42,571 nt of DNA from Candidatus Berkelbacteria bacterium (GCA_030650195.1 JAUSEP010000011.1:1-42571); one strand, 5' to 3'; counted from the first letter of the stretch, positions 24,106 through 31,344 are shown. Translations and numbers: made by a program. The notes: a model not told the origin generated them from the sequence alone.

Positions 24106-24429
24106 ATGACCGACAAAATAATTGGAGTTAAAGAGCTTAGAGAAAATATAGATAAATATGCCGCCCAAGTAAAAGCCGGTCGGTCTATTACCGTAGTCAA
24201 ACGCTCTGAACCACTGTTCAGGTTGACGCCTGTGGATGATGACGATGATGCGAACTGGGAAACAATGATTGATTTTCGTAAATTCCCTGGATATGAGAAC
24301 GGCATACCCGTCGATGATCTAATCACTCGTATAGAGAAAATAAATGCCGACGAAGACAAAGAATTGTTAACCAAGGGCAAGGGTCGTGGACAAAGTCGAC
24401 AAATCGCTAAAAAAATTCAATCGCACTGA
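24106..24429 (+). CDS. Antitoxin, Phd/YefM family
   Basis: The 107-residue protein begins with the Phd/YefM DNA-binding fold (IIGVKELRENIDKYAAQVKAGRSITVVKRSEPLFRLTPV, residues 5-43): a helix, then the basic strand pair. The rest is an acidic, flexible region that would wrap the toxin. It is followed by a RelE-like gene overlapping it by 44 bases, the normal order for a type II antitoxin-toxin operon. The antitoxin is expected to repress its own promoter. Confidence 0.88.
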   Translation: MTDKIIGVKELRENIDKYAAQVKAGRSITVVKRSEPLFRLTPVDDDDDANWETMIDFRKFPGYENGIPVDDLITRIEKINADEDKELLTKGKGRGQSRQIAKKIQSH

Positions 24430-24628
24430 TCGAAATCGTGCTCTTGCGGCTTTCAGAAAGCTCAAGGCGGGTGACTTTAGTAATCTCGATGTCAAACAGC
24501 TGAAAGATGCGGCAAATTTGTACCGAGCTCGGACTGGTAATTTGAGAATTGTCTATAAAAAAACTGGAAATATCGTTGAAATACTTGACGTGACTCACCG
24601 CTCCGAAAAAACCTACCGAGATATTTAG
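24386..24628 (+). CDS. Toxin, RelE/ParE superfamily
   Basis: The 80-residue protein has the RelE-like pattern: a helical N-terminus (VDKSLKKFNRTDRNRALAAFRKL), LKDAANLYRARTGNLRIVYKKTGNIVEILDVTHRSE, with the conserved RxRxGxLRIVY strand and the terminal HRSEKTY. Family knowledge: RelE-type toxins cut mRNA in the ribosome. The Arg and the final His/Arg residues needed for activity are seen. It overlaps the antitoxin by 44 bases in another frame, and the pair sits at the left edge of the accessory region. Confidence 0.88.
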   Translation: MDKVDKSLKKFNRTDRNRALAAFRKLKAGDFSNLDVKQLKDAANLYRARTGNLRIVYKKTGNIVEILDVTHRSEKTYRDI

Positions 24629-24674
24629 TTCTACAATACCAACAGTCTCTGCTAAGCTAACAGTAAGGAGGCTC

Positions 24675-25457
24675 ATGGACGAAACTGCACTCAAGCTCAA
24701 TAAACTTCGCACCTTCAACTGGGTGATGTTTTTCTTGCACGCTGCTCAGGGCGTGGCGATTCTCCTGCTTAGTACCAATTTCAAACTGCCTGTTACCGCC
24801 AGCTACCTCACCTTTGACGCCTCCACACAATCGCTCCTGCCAGCTTCCAGCGAACTGTTCCGTCTGTCGCTGGCTTGGCTAGTGGCGGCCTTTTTCTTCA
24901 TCTCGGCTTTTGCCCATTTAAGCATCGCTACCTATTACAACAAAACCTACAACGCCAATCTCTTGCGCGGCCTCAACAGAGCCCGTTGGTGGGAGTACTC
25001 AATCTCGGCAACGATCATGCTCATTGCTATCGCTATGTTGGTGGGCATTTACGATTTCGGCGCCTTGGTGCTGATCTTTGGTCTGGGAGTGGTGATGAAT
25101 ATGATGGGCCTGATGATGGAAACGCACAATCAAGGCGTGCTGGAACGGGGCGAGAAGCCCAACTGGCTGGCTTTCAAGATCGGAACATGGGCCGGCGTTA
25201 TTCCCTGGCTAATAATTGCTCTCGGCTTTTACTGGAGTGCGAAATTTAGCGGTGCCCAACCACCGACGTTTGTCTACTGGATTTATGTCTCGATCTTCGT
25301 TTTCTTCAACTGCTTCGCCATCAATATGGTTCTGCAGTACAAGCAGGTCGGCAAATGGCGCGACTACCTCTACGGCGAACGCGCGTTTATTATCTTGAGC
25401 TTAGTCGCCAAAAGCTTGTTGGCCTGGCAAGTCTTCGCCGGCACGTTACGGCCGTGA
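24675..25457 (+). CDS. Heliorhodopsin
   Basis: The 260-residue protein has seven hydrophobic helices. The retinal-binding Lys is residue 246 in the last helix (LSLVAKSLLAWQ), with Ser242 four residues before. The counterion-type Glu is residue 107 in RWWEY, the same number as in heliorhodopsin 48C12, and His22 and His81 match that protein's cavity histidines His23 and His80. Family knowledge: heliorhodopsins lie inverted in the membrane relative to type 1 rhodopsins, have a slow photocycle and no settled function, and occur mainly in monoderms. AAGGAGG lies three bases before the ATG. No retinal-synthesis gene is in the window. The last 100 nt recur twice downstream. Confidence 0.95.
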   Translation: MDETALKLNKLRTFNWVMFFLHAAQGVAILLLSTNFKLPVTASYLTFDASTQSLLPASSELFRLSLAWLVAAFFFISAFAHLSIATYYNKTYNANLLRGLNRARWWEYSISATIMLIAIAMLVGIYDFGALVLIFGLGVVMNMMGLMMETHNQGVLERGEKPNWLAFKIGTWAGVIPWLIIALGFYWSAKFSGAQPPTFVYWIYVSIFVFFNCFAINMVLQYKQVGKWRDYLYGERAFIILSLVAKSLLAWQVFAGTLRP

Positions 25458-25521
25458 GTTTAGGCAACCAGTTTCTTTGAATACATAGAAAGTTTGTGCT
25501 GCGGACGATCACTTAGAGGCA

Positions 25522-25550
25522 TTGACTCCTACGGGTTCTGTTGGTATACT
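25522..25550 (+). promoter_or_regulatory. Promoter of the 133-residue gene
   Basis: TTGACT (25522-25527) and TATACT (25545-25550) are separated by 17 nt. The leader (25557-25598) holds a hairpin of about 10 bp formed by AAGCGTCGTC and GATGATGCTT, followed at once by GGAGGAAG before the ATG. It could affect translation. Confidence 0.82.
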
Positions 25551-25598
25551 GTCGGCACATAATCAAGCGTCGTCAACGATGATGCTTGGAGGAAGATT

Positions 25599-26000
25599 AT
25601 GAGAAAAGATAAAGATTCGTTCTATGTACTTCGCAAATTCGTTGTAGACGGTAAGGAGGTGATCCCAATGGGGTTGCAGGAGTCTGCTACGCGGAAACTC
25701 TCGCTTCTCGTCGCGGGTAAGGTCGGCAACCGCATTTTCCTGGTGCTCCTACCAGGAACTATTGTCGCTGCTAGCGACTGGGAGTTCGCCAAGGGCCCGC
25801 AGCTTCTAGCGGAGTTTTGCCTGAGGAGACTGGGTCTGTTGGCTTATTTCTCCCGGATGCGCAGAACCGTTCCCACCGATTTCGATTGGTGGGGACACGC
25901 GTTCGTCGTGAGGGAAGACGACAAAATCGTTCTTTACGACGTTGACGATTACCCACTGACCGAAGAAGTCGGGAAGGTGGCACAGCTTGCCTTTGCCTAA
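25599..26000 (+). CDS. Unknown protein in the first unit after heliorhodopsin
   Basis: The 133-residue protein is soluble and beta-rich (VLRKFVVDGKEVIPMG, RIFLVLLPGTIVAASDWEFAKG, HAFVVREDDKIVLYDVDD). No motif is recognised, and there is no signal peptide or convincing membrane helix. It has its own promoter, hairpin leader, Shine-Dalgarno sequence and terminator, and is bounded on the left by the intact heliorhodopsin 3' end and on the right by a decayed copy of it. It is therefore the cargo of a one-gene unit. Confidence 0.75.
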   Translation: MRKDKDSFYVLRKFVVDGKEVIPMGLQESATRKLSLLVAGKVGNRIFLVLLPGTIVAASDWEFAKGPQLLAEFCLRRLGLLAYFSRMRRTVPTDFDWWGHAFVVREDDKIVLYDVDDYPLTEEVGKVAQLAFA

Positions 26001-26026
26001 CTCGTCAGCCCTTCCTTTCAGCTCGT

Positions 26027-26060
26027 GGCTCTGGATTGATTTCCAGGGCCTCTTCTTTTT
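26027..26060 (+). terminator. Terminator of the 133-residue gene
   Basis: A 9-bp stem (26027-26035 with 26042-26050) with a 6-nt loop is followed by TCTTCTTTTT. The heliorhodopsin remnant begins about 20 bases further on. Confidence 0.85.
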
Positions 26061-26081
26061 GTCTCGAAGATGTTATGTACG

Positions 26082-26174
26082 TATCTCTACGGCGAACGAG
26101 AGTATGTTATCCTGTCTCTCGTCGCTAAGAGTCTATTTGCTTGGCAGGTCTTCGCCGGAACCCTCCGCCCGTAG
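26082..26174 (+). pseudogene. Heliorhodopsin 3'-end remnant, copy B
   Basis: Read in the right frame, this segment encodes YLYGEREYVILSLVAKSL and so on to the C-terminal AGTLRP and a stop (TAG, 26172-26174). It matches the intact gene's last 30 residues at 26 of 30 positions and keeps the retinal Lys. Most nucleotide differences are synonymous. There is no start codon or upstream part, so it cannot make a protein on its own. Homology ends exactly at the stop codon. It came from a heliorhodopsin that was under coding selection until recently. Confidence 0.93.
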
Positions 26175-26231
26175 AACTAACATAAGTTTTAGTTTACAAT
26201 CGGATGATCCTAAACAGGAGGTACATTTACG

Positions 26232-26825
26232 TTGGTAAGAAAGGTATTAGCTTTTGATTTCGACGGTGTGATAATAGATTTCTTCGGCCACTTCCGAGTC
26301 TTCGCCAATGATCAGCTGGGAACTAATGTCAGTAATGACGAGTGCCTCTGGCATGACCTTGGTAAGTGTTTTGGCGTGGATAGCGACCGAATGCGTTCCG
26401 TCCACGAAAAGTGGGAAACCACTTTCAGTCATGACGTACTTCAGCCGATCGACGGAGCACTTGAGTCCCTCGCGGTCCTGTCATCGAGATATGATATTGC
26501 CATCGTCACCAGTCGCAAAAGGGAGCTAGAGACAGTCACCCGCGATTGGTTTGAGAAGAGCTTTCCCCAGGCCAGCATCCACTTTGCGATGGGTCGGAAC
26601 AACCCCTATGCTGGGGCGGATGGTCGATTGTATAAGCCACAAGTGGCTGAACTGATTGGTGCGATTGCCCTTGTGGAGGACAATGAGGAGGAGTTCGTCC
26701 ACTGGGATTCCAGCAGTGTCGAACCAATTTGTTTCGCTCATCCCTGGAATGAATGCCTTATAGAAACTCACCCACATATTTTGCGTCTCCGTTGGCCGCA
26801 AATCATGGAGCGTTTCCTTGGCTAG
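26232..26825 (+). CDS. HAD-superfamily hydrolase
   Basis: The start is the TTG at 26232, with AGGAGG ten bases upstream. The 197-residue enzyme has HAD motif I near the N-terminus (LAFDFDGVIID, nucleophile and acid/base Asp), motif II as IVTSRK, a Lys in the RLYKPQVAELI segment for motif III, and motif IV as ALVEDNEEE. The fold suggests a phosphatase of the 5'-nucleotidase-like group; the substrate is not predictable. It is the cargo of the second unit: heliorhodopsin remnants lie on both sides. Its stop codon lies inside its own terminator stem. Confidence 0.88.
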   Translation: MVRKVLAFDFDGVIIDFFGHFRVFANDQLGTNVSNDECLWHDLGKCFGVDSDRMRSVHEKWETTFSHDVLQPIDGALESLAVLSSRYDIAIVTSRKRELETVTRDWFEKSFPQASIHFAMGRNNPYAGADGRLYKPQVAELIGAIALVEDNEEEFVHWDSSSVEPICFAHPWNECLIETHPHILRLRWPQIMERFLG

Positions 26826-26850
26826 GTCGTCCGACCTAGCCAATTTCTTT
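26820..26850 (+). terminator. Terminator of the HAD gene
   Basis: A perfect 9-10-bp stem (26820-26829 with 26832-26841) overlaps the stop codon and is followed by AATTTCTTTTT. The second heliorhodopsin remnant starts 14 bases later. Confidence 0.88.
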
Positions 26851-26863
26851 TTAATTAAAATGC

Positions 26864-26965
26864 TGGCGCGACTACCTCTACGGCGAACGGACGTTTATTA
26901 TATTGAGCTTGGTTGCCAAAAGCTTACTCGCCTGGCAAGTTTTCGCCGGCACCCTCCGGCCATGA
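26864..26965 (+). pseudogene. Heliorhodopsin 3'-end remnant, copy C
   Basis: Exactly 102 nt, without any indel, encode the last 33 residues of heliorhodopsin from WRDYLYGER to AGTLRP and a TGA stop. The peptide differs from the intact gene at one residue only (Ala to Thr), while several third positions differ. It lacks a start and all the upstream helices. It is closer to the intact copy than copy B is, and begins 18 bases further upstream in the gene than B does. Confidence 0.94.
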
Positions 26966-27017
26966 GAGAAGTCTGGCGTCAGAGCTAACTTCTAAAGTAT
27001 CTAGGGCAAATGAAATA

Positions 27018-27048
27018 GCGCCTCATGACACAGAGGGTCATGAGGCGC
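27018..27048 (-). terminator. Terminator of the 123-residue minus-strand gene
   Basis: A perfect 12-bp stem (27018-27029 with 27037-27048) has a 7-nt loop, and the minus strand continues TATTTCATTTG. Confidence 0.82.
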
Positions 27049-27058
27049 CGAAGTGAGA

Positions 27059-27430
27059 CTATTTGGCCAGCTCGTAGAGTCTGGGGAAGAATCCCTTTAG
27101 TTTACGAACCGCGGCTTTAGGGTCTGACATCTCCGTGAGTGCTATCTCTAGCCTCACTATACCTCCCGGCGTACTTGCTGGTGGTTCGATGCGGCTTTCG
27201 ACGTCCATTGGCAGTAGCGGTCTTAGTGTCTGGATCAGTTCTTTTGCTCGACCGCCCCTGACAGAATGATCGTCGATCATCTTTTCGTCAGGTATAAGGC
27301 GCCTACCTCCGCGAATAGTAACGCCTTCAATCTCGATCCACCAGGTCCAGAGCTCGTTCTCTAGAATATCGTCTTGCTTGCAAACTGCCCAGTGACCCTG
27401 CCCGTTCAGTGTAATTTCCTTTGGATTCAA
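27059..27430 (-). CDS. Unknown small soluble protein
   Basis: The start codon is TTG at 27430, with AAGGAGG seven bases upstream. The 123-residue product is soluble, with two Trp-rich beta segments at the N-terminus (GHWAVCKQ, ELWTWWIEIEGV) and a helical C-terminus. No family is recognised. It is a single-gene unit with its own Shine-Dalgarno sequence and terminator, placed directly after heliorhodopsin remnant C but on the opposite strand. Confidence 0.75.
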   Translation of the reverse strand: MNPKEITLNGQGHWAVCKQDDILENELWTWWIEIEGVTIRGGRRLIPDEKMIDDHSVRGGRAKELIQTLRPLLPMDVESRIEPPASTPGGIVRLEIALTEMSDPKAAVRKLKGFFPRLYELAK

Positions 27431-27591
27431 GTTACGACCTCCTTGGGCGTTTGCCCGAAAGTGTTACCTGCACTATAGCAAGTTCCGGACACAAATCAAG
27501 ATAAGAACCTAAGATTGCGACAAGAGTTCGTAGGTGGGTACTTTCTCTTTTACACGTCCCGGTGTATATTCCAGCTAAAGGATAAAGAGAA

Positions 27592-28560
27592 ATGGATCAG
27601 ACACTCACCGAATCATTGGAGAAGATTGTATCTTACGAACCCAAGAAGTTAAAGAGGGAGTATGGGGACTTTCAATTCACCGACGTTGGTTCACAGATCG
27701 AATCATTGATACACTTCGCTTCCGTGGTGAAGGAGTCCCCAGATATATTTGGAAAGATCCCCGACTCGCATAAAGCAGATTTTGCAAATCAGATATCTCA
27801 ACTGGCGGGTTTAGTTGAAGAGATAAATAATTTTGACCCGCAGACAGTACAAGATCCATTAGCGGTTAGAAACCAGCTAGCTGACAGGCTTAGGAATGCT
27901 TATTCGGGACTATTTGACTACACTCGTCTTTATGATTTTGAAAGCTTAAAGAACGCTGTAAGTCTTTCGACTTTGACTAATTTGACCGACGAAGCCCGAA
28001 AGACTGTTAAGGAAAGCCGCGAAAAAAATAAACAACTCGAAAAAATACTTGCCTCCGCAAAATCAACAACGACGGTCGGTGCGGTAGATAGTTACTCCGG
28101 AGTATTTAAGAAGCAGTCGAAGATCAACATGTGGATGGCCATAGTTGGCGGTATCGTTCTTTTGGCGGTGGTTGTGGTGCTGATTATTCTAACCCTGAAG
28201 GTTTCCAGTGATGTATCGGACGCAGTGAAAGGAGCCCAGTCGTCCCAACAGATCGTGGCATTGATTGTTGTTAAGCTTTTCTATCTCGCTATTTCTATCT
28301 TCGCAGTTCAGCTACTGTCACGCTTCACTTTTGCAAATGTGCATTTGATGACCATTAATGACCATAAGGAGAATAGTCTTCATATATTCGCCCTTCTTCT
28401 CACAAGCTATAAAGGCACTCAAATTGAGGGCGTACTACTTGAGTCGATGGTTAGGTCGTTGACCGAGCTCCACGAAACTGGGTTTATTCCTGGTAAGGAT
28501 TTGTCTAAAGACAGCCCCGACATACTGAATATTGTTAAAGACTTCGGCAAGCCCCATTAG
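27592..28560 (+). CDS. Unknown protein with two transmembrane helices
   Basis: The 322-residue protein has a soluble, largely helical N-terminal part (1-175) with a likely coiled coil near 132-158. Two transmembrane helices follow at about 181-204 and 221-243, then a C-terminal helical domain of about 80 residues (HLMTINDHKENSLHIFALLLTSYKG). No known motif is seen. TATATT (27565-27570) may be its -10 box, and GGATAAAGAG precedes the ATG. It may sense or anchor something at the membrane; that is speculation. Confidence 0.78.
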   Translation: MDQTLTESLEKIVSYEPKKLKREYGDFQFTDVGSQIESLIHFASVVKESPDIFGKIPDSHKADFANQISQLAGLVEEINNFDPQTVQDPLAVRNQLADRLRNAYSGLFDYTRLYDFESLKNAVSLSTLTNLTDEARKTVKESREKNKQLEKILASAKSTTTVGAVDSYSGVFKKQSKINMWMAIVGGIVLLAVVVVLIILTLKVSSDVSDAVKGAQSSQQIVALIVVKLFYLAISIFAVQLLSRFTFANVHLMTINDHKENSLHIFALLLTSYKGTQIEGVLLESMVRSLTELHETGFIPGKDLSKDSPDILNIVKDFGKPH

Positions 28561-28577
28561 ATACGGATGACAAAAGG

Positions 28578-28623
28578 CGACTCTATTTCGATCAGAAGAT
28601 TCGTAATTTCCGCAAAACTTCCG
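28578..28623 (+). repeat. Dispersed repeat, copy R1
   Basis: This is the first of three copies of a short repeat. The 29-nt core (28595-28623) is identical to that of R2, and the preceding ~17 nt are partly conserved. No gene lies in it. Confidence 0.85.
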
Positions 28624-28633
28624 TATAAAAAAT

Positions 28634-28663
28634 CCGGGTCGAGCAACTATGCACTCGACCCGG
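28634..28663 (-). terminator. Hairpin with minus-strand T-tract between R1 and R2
   Basis: A perfect 10-bp stem (28634-28643 with 28654-28663) has a 10-nt loop. The minus strand continues ATTTTTTATACGG, so it fits a terminator for transcription coming from the zinc-binding gene. It may also end the preceding plus-strand gene. Confidence 0.72.
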
Positions 28664-28677
28664 TGTAGAAATTAGGG

Positions 28678-28725
28678 GACGGTTCTCTTTCGACCTGAAG
28701 ATTCGTAATTTCCGCAAAACTTCCG
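28678..28725 (+). repeat. Dispersed repeat, copy R2
   Basis: This is a 48-nt copy, matching R3 at 44 of 48 positions with all four differences being transitions. It begins with GACGGTTCTCT and ends with AAAACTTCCG. Confidence 0.9.
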
Positions 28726-28773
28726 TCCTTCGACTACTCTCAGGGTAAACCACTTCGACCCGGCTCAAAGTAA

Positions 28774-28802
28774 ACCATGTCCATTTGGCCAGTTCAGGGG
28801 TA
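28774..28802 (+). repeat. 29-nt repeat shared with the Nudix promoter region
   Basis: This segment matches 32035-32063 at 24 of 29 positions, without gaps. The first 14 bases (ACCATGTCCATTTG) and the last seven (AGGGGTA) are identical. Confidence 0.65.
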
Positions 28803-28848
28803 AGAAAGAGCCGCACGGTGAAACCAAGCGGCTAATTGAAGCGGGAAT

Positions 28849-29157
28849 TTATGCGGGTTCTGGATCATAGCAAAAGATGATCGGCTTGGATCCGGGCGGC
28901 TCGACAATAACCACGCAGTCAAATGCCGTACTGCAATGAGGGCATTTAAAGTAGGATTTGCCCTCCTTTTGCTCAACCGCGCGAAACACACTATGTCCTA
29001 GGTTGGCAGGCCATTTCAATCTGCCCACTCCGGGACTTAGAACGCACCCAGGTTCAACGTAGAGTTCTTTGTCGAGTAGCACGCTAAACACTACGTCTTC
29101 GCAACCAGGTTGATAGCATACAGCTTCAACCAGATCGTCGGTATTAAATGAGCTCAC
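28849..29157 (-). CDS. Small protein with a zinc-knuckle-like cysteine pair
   Basis: I choose the GTG at 29157, preceded by AGAGGTG at seven bases, instead of the frame opening at 29322, whose first residues would be encoded by repeat R3. The 102-residue product has Cys-rich ends: CYQPGCE near residue 14 and FKCPHCSTAFDC near residue 75, which could bind zinc. No further homology is recognised. It is a minus-strand single-gene unit with a short hairpin (AGCCGC/GCGGCT) just after the stop. Confidence 0.68.
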   Translation of the reverse strand: MSSFNTDDLVEAVCYQPGCEDVVFSVLLDKELYVEPGCVLSPGVGRLKWPANLGHSVFRAVEQKEGKSYFKCPHCSTAFDCVVIVEPPGSKPIIFCYDPEPA

Positions 29158-29238
29158 GGATTTCACCTCTTTCACACAACTCTTCGTGCGGTAGCATAGT
29201 AGCATAATTCGCTCAACCTTTCCAGAGGCAGAGAAGGT

Positions 29239-29286
29239 GACGGTTCTCTCCCGGCCTGAAAATTCGTAATTTCCGCAAAACTTCCG
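29239..29286 (+). repeat. Dispersed repeat, copy R3
   Basis: This is the 48-nt copy paired with R2, lying upstream of the zinc-knuckle gene. R2 and R3 flank that gene in direct orientation, about 560 bp apart. Confidence 0.9.
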
Positions 29287-29381
29287 CCATTTTTCACCTT
29301 CGCTAGTTGACTTTCGAGTCATTTTTTGGTAGCATTACCCCAATTCGGAGCAATTCCGTGTTGCTTCACAAATTGGAGTGA

Positions 29382-31232
29382 ATGATGACCAAACGCAAGG
29401 TAATCTTGAGCTATCCGCCCGCATCGTCTGTTTGGCACTTGCCAGCGGGCATCGCCCAACTGGCGGTGATCTTACAGGAGCAAGGGCATGAGGTTCTCCA
29501 GCGGTATGGTCACATACTCGGTCTGGAATACCTTTTGCTCTCGCGCGACCAAGAAAGAATCTCGAAGGCGCTTTCGATCGTTCGTGACCCCAAGAGCGAC
29601 ATTCAGTCGCTTTACCAGGCTCGCATGACGTTCGAAGACGTTTCGCTTGCAATCCCGAACAACGATAAGAAGTTTGTGGTTGAGCGAAACAACGTCGTCT
29701 TTGTCTCTGGCTACTACAACGGCACTGTCGAGTCTGCCTTGGAAGCGGTGAGCAACCGAGAGAGCCATCTCTGGTTCGACTACTTCCATGATGTTGAGCT
29801 GTCAGTGGCCGAAGTTTTCGACCCAGACGTTTATGGCATAAGCATTTCCGATGAGCGTCAGCTCATCCAGGGACTGATCTTGGCCTCGATGGTCAAAGAC
29901 GCCCTGCCGGAATGCTTGGTAATCATCGGTGGTAACTTCTGGTCGCGTGTTGTGACGGAAGAGAGCGCGCCCAAGCTAGCGCCGCTACTCAACATCTGCG
30001 ACGCGATCGTCTATGCCGAGGGGTTTCAACCCCTAAGCACCATCGTCGAAGCGCTCAATGTCGAAAACGCACCGGGCACAATGTGGAGAGACAAGAGCGG
30101 TAACGTTCGACTCAACCCACCGCCGACGGTTCTGACACTGTTCGAGACGCTTCCGACGCCGATCTATGACGGTGGGGCAGCTCAATGGGCTTCTGATGCA
30201 GTGTACCCGCTGTATACGATGTCCAACTGCATCCACGCCTGTGAGTTCTGCGCGATCAGTGCACAGAGTGACAGCTTCTTGGGCAAGCCGAGGGTGATGA
30301 GCCCTGAACGGATTGTCGAGCATATGATCACGCTCGGCGGCCATTGGTTCGACTTCACAGATGAGCTAATGCCCGTTCAGAGGCAGATTAACATTGGCGA
30401 GGAACTGCGCCGGCGAGGTTACGAAGCCGTCTGGCAGTGTTACTTGACGATCACGGATAACCTCCTTGATCCGAAAGTATGCCAACAGCTTTTCGAGGCT
30501 GGCTGCCGATGCGTTCAGTTGGGGCTAGAAACGCTGACCCCTACAACTCTCGATCAAGCGAACAAGCGCTGGAACCACCCCGAAAACTACGGTCGCATTT
30601 TGCGCAACCTGAAGGAAGCGGGAATCCAGAACCATATTTTCCTGATCGCTGGGATTCCGGGAGAGCGTCAGACGGATACCCTCCGCTGGCTACCGTTCTT
30701 GGAAGAGTACGGCGACGCGATTACGACTATCAAGTCTGGACGCTACCGTCTTGCTCGTCGGTCTCCGGACGAAACGGTGATGGGGCTAAGTAGCGAATCG
30801 GAAATCGAACGATGGCTTCAAAAGCAACCGGAGAAATCACGCGAGTCTCGACGTAGGCATATCGAGTTGTTGCACGGTACAATTCGAATGTTGCCCGATA
30901 AGCTTCCGCTTCAGCTGAATCGGGGGTTCGAGTACATCGGTGCTGAACGTTCGGTTCGCAAAGACGTCGAAGCGTTGCGAGACGTGCTTGAGCAGGCGTG
31001 TAGGGAGAACCCCTACTACCGAGCAACTTCGACGATTCCGTGGTGGATAAATCGAAGAAGCTTCACCTGGGATCAGCTGGCGGAAGCGAACCGGCAACTT
31101 CCCAATGAAGAGCCCGCACCTAACCTGGACCGTGCTCTCAACAGGATTGGTGGCATCGTTCGTCACGAGCTTGGCAGAGAGGCGACGTTTCACAACTATC
31201 ACGATGCTCTGGAGTTCGCCAGGACTCTGTAG
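29382..31232 (+). CDS. B12-binding-type radical SAM protein
   Basis: The 616-residue protein opens with a motif like cobalamin-binding radical SAM enzymes (VILSYPPASSVWHLPAGIAQLAVILQEQGHEV) and a Rossmann-like segment (DPDVYGISISDERQLIQGL, CLVIIGGNFW). The radical SAM core follows, with Cys283, Cys287 and Cys290 in the CxxxCxxC cluster motif (CIHACEFC), then the strand-helix repeats (GCRCVQLGLETLTPTTLDQANK, NHIFLIAGIPGERQTDTLR). The canonical DxHxxG cobalamin motif is not evident, so B12 binding is uncertain. The substrate is unknown; relatives methylate or rearrange natural products, tRNA or lipids. Two ATGs at 29382 and 29385 follow GGAG. It is strongly G+C-rich and closed by a terminator. 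Confidence 0.88.
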   Translation: MMTKRKVILSYPPASSVWHLPAGIAQLAVILQEQGHEVLQRYGHILGLEYLLLSRDQERISKALSIVRDPKSDIQSLYQARMTFEDVSLAIPNNDKKFVVERNNVVFVSGYYNGTVESALEAVSNRESHLWFDYFHDVELSVAEVFDPDVYGISISDERQLIQGLILASMVKDALPECLVIIGGNFWSRVVTEESAPKLAPLLNICDAIVYAEGFQPLSTIVEALNVENAPGTMWRDKSGNVRLNPPPTVLTLFETLPTPIYDGGAAQWASDAVYPLYTMSNCIHACEFCAISAQSDSFLGKPRVMSPERIVEHMITLGGHWFDFTDELMPVQRQINIGEELRRRGYEAVWQCYLTITDNLLDPKVCQQLFEAGCRCVQLGLETLTPTTLDQANKRWNHPENYGRILRNLKEAGIQNHIFLIAGIPGERQTDTLRWLPFLEEYGDAITTIKSGRYRLARRSPDETVMGLSSESEIERWLQKQPEKSRESRRRHIELLHGTIRMLPDKLPLQLNRGFEYIGAERSVRKDVEALRDVLEQACRENPYYRATSTIPWWINRRSFTWDQLAEANRQLPNEEPAPNLDRALNRIGGIVRHELGREATFHNYHDALEFARTL

Positions 31233-31245
31233 CGATTCCGACCCT

Positions 31246-31278
31246 AGGGGGTGGCTTTGTAGCCGCCCCTGTTTTTTA
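31246..31278 (+). terminator. Terminator of the radical SAM gene
   Basis: A 9-bp stem (31247-31255 with 31262-31270) with two G-U pairs is followed by GTTTTTTATT. Its 3' arm also belongs to a second, mutually exclusive inverted repeat. Confidence 0.85.
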
Positions 31279-31344
31279 TTACGACTAAATTGACAAGAGC
31301 TCGACCAAAAGGTCGAGCTCTTACGTTGCTCAAAACAGGGGCGG
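31263..31344. repeat. Nested inverted repeats between the terminator and the tRNA
   Basis: A 13-bp perfect outer repeat (31263-31275 with 31332-31344) encloses a perfect 12-bp hairpin with an AAAA loop (about 31293-31320). A further 8-bp hairpin with a 3-nt loop follows at 31347-31365. Together they form a compact, highly structured stretch of about 100 nt with no gene. Confidence 0.75.

Noticed and set aside
26073-26174. Copy B as a real small gene
   Set aside because: No start codon or ribosome-binding site is present, and it codes only for part of the last heliorhodopsin helix.
28592-28816. A 74-residue minus-strand frame across the repeats
   Set aside because: Its sequence comes from R1, R2 and the hairpin, with the repeated peptide TEVLRKLRIF resulting from the repeat; not a gene.
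29158-29322. Longer N-terminus for the zinc-knuckle gene
   Set aside because: Those residues would be encoded by repeat R3 and the region lacks a ribosome-binding site, whereas the GTG at 29157 has one.
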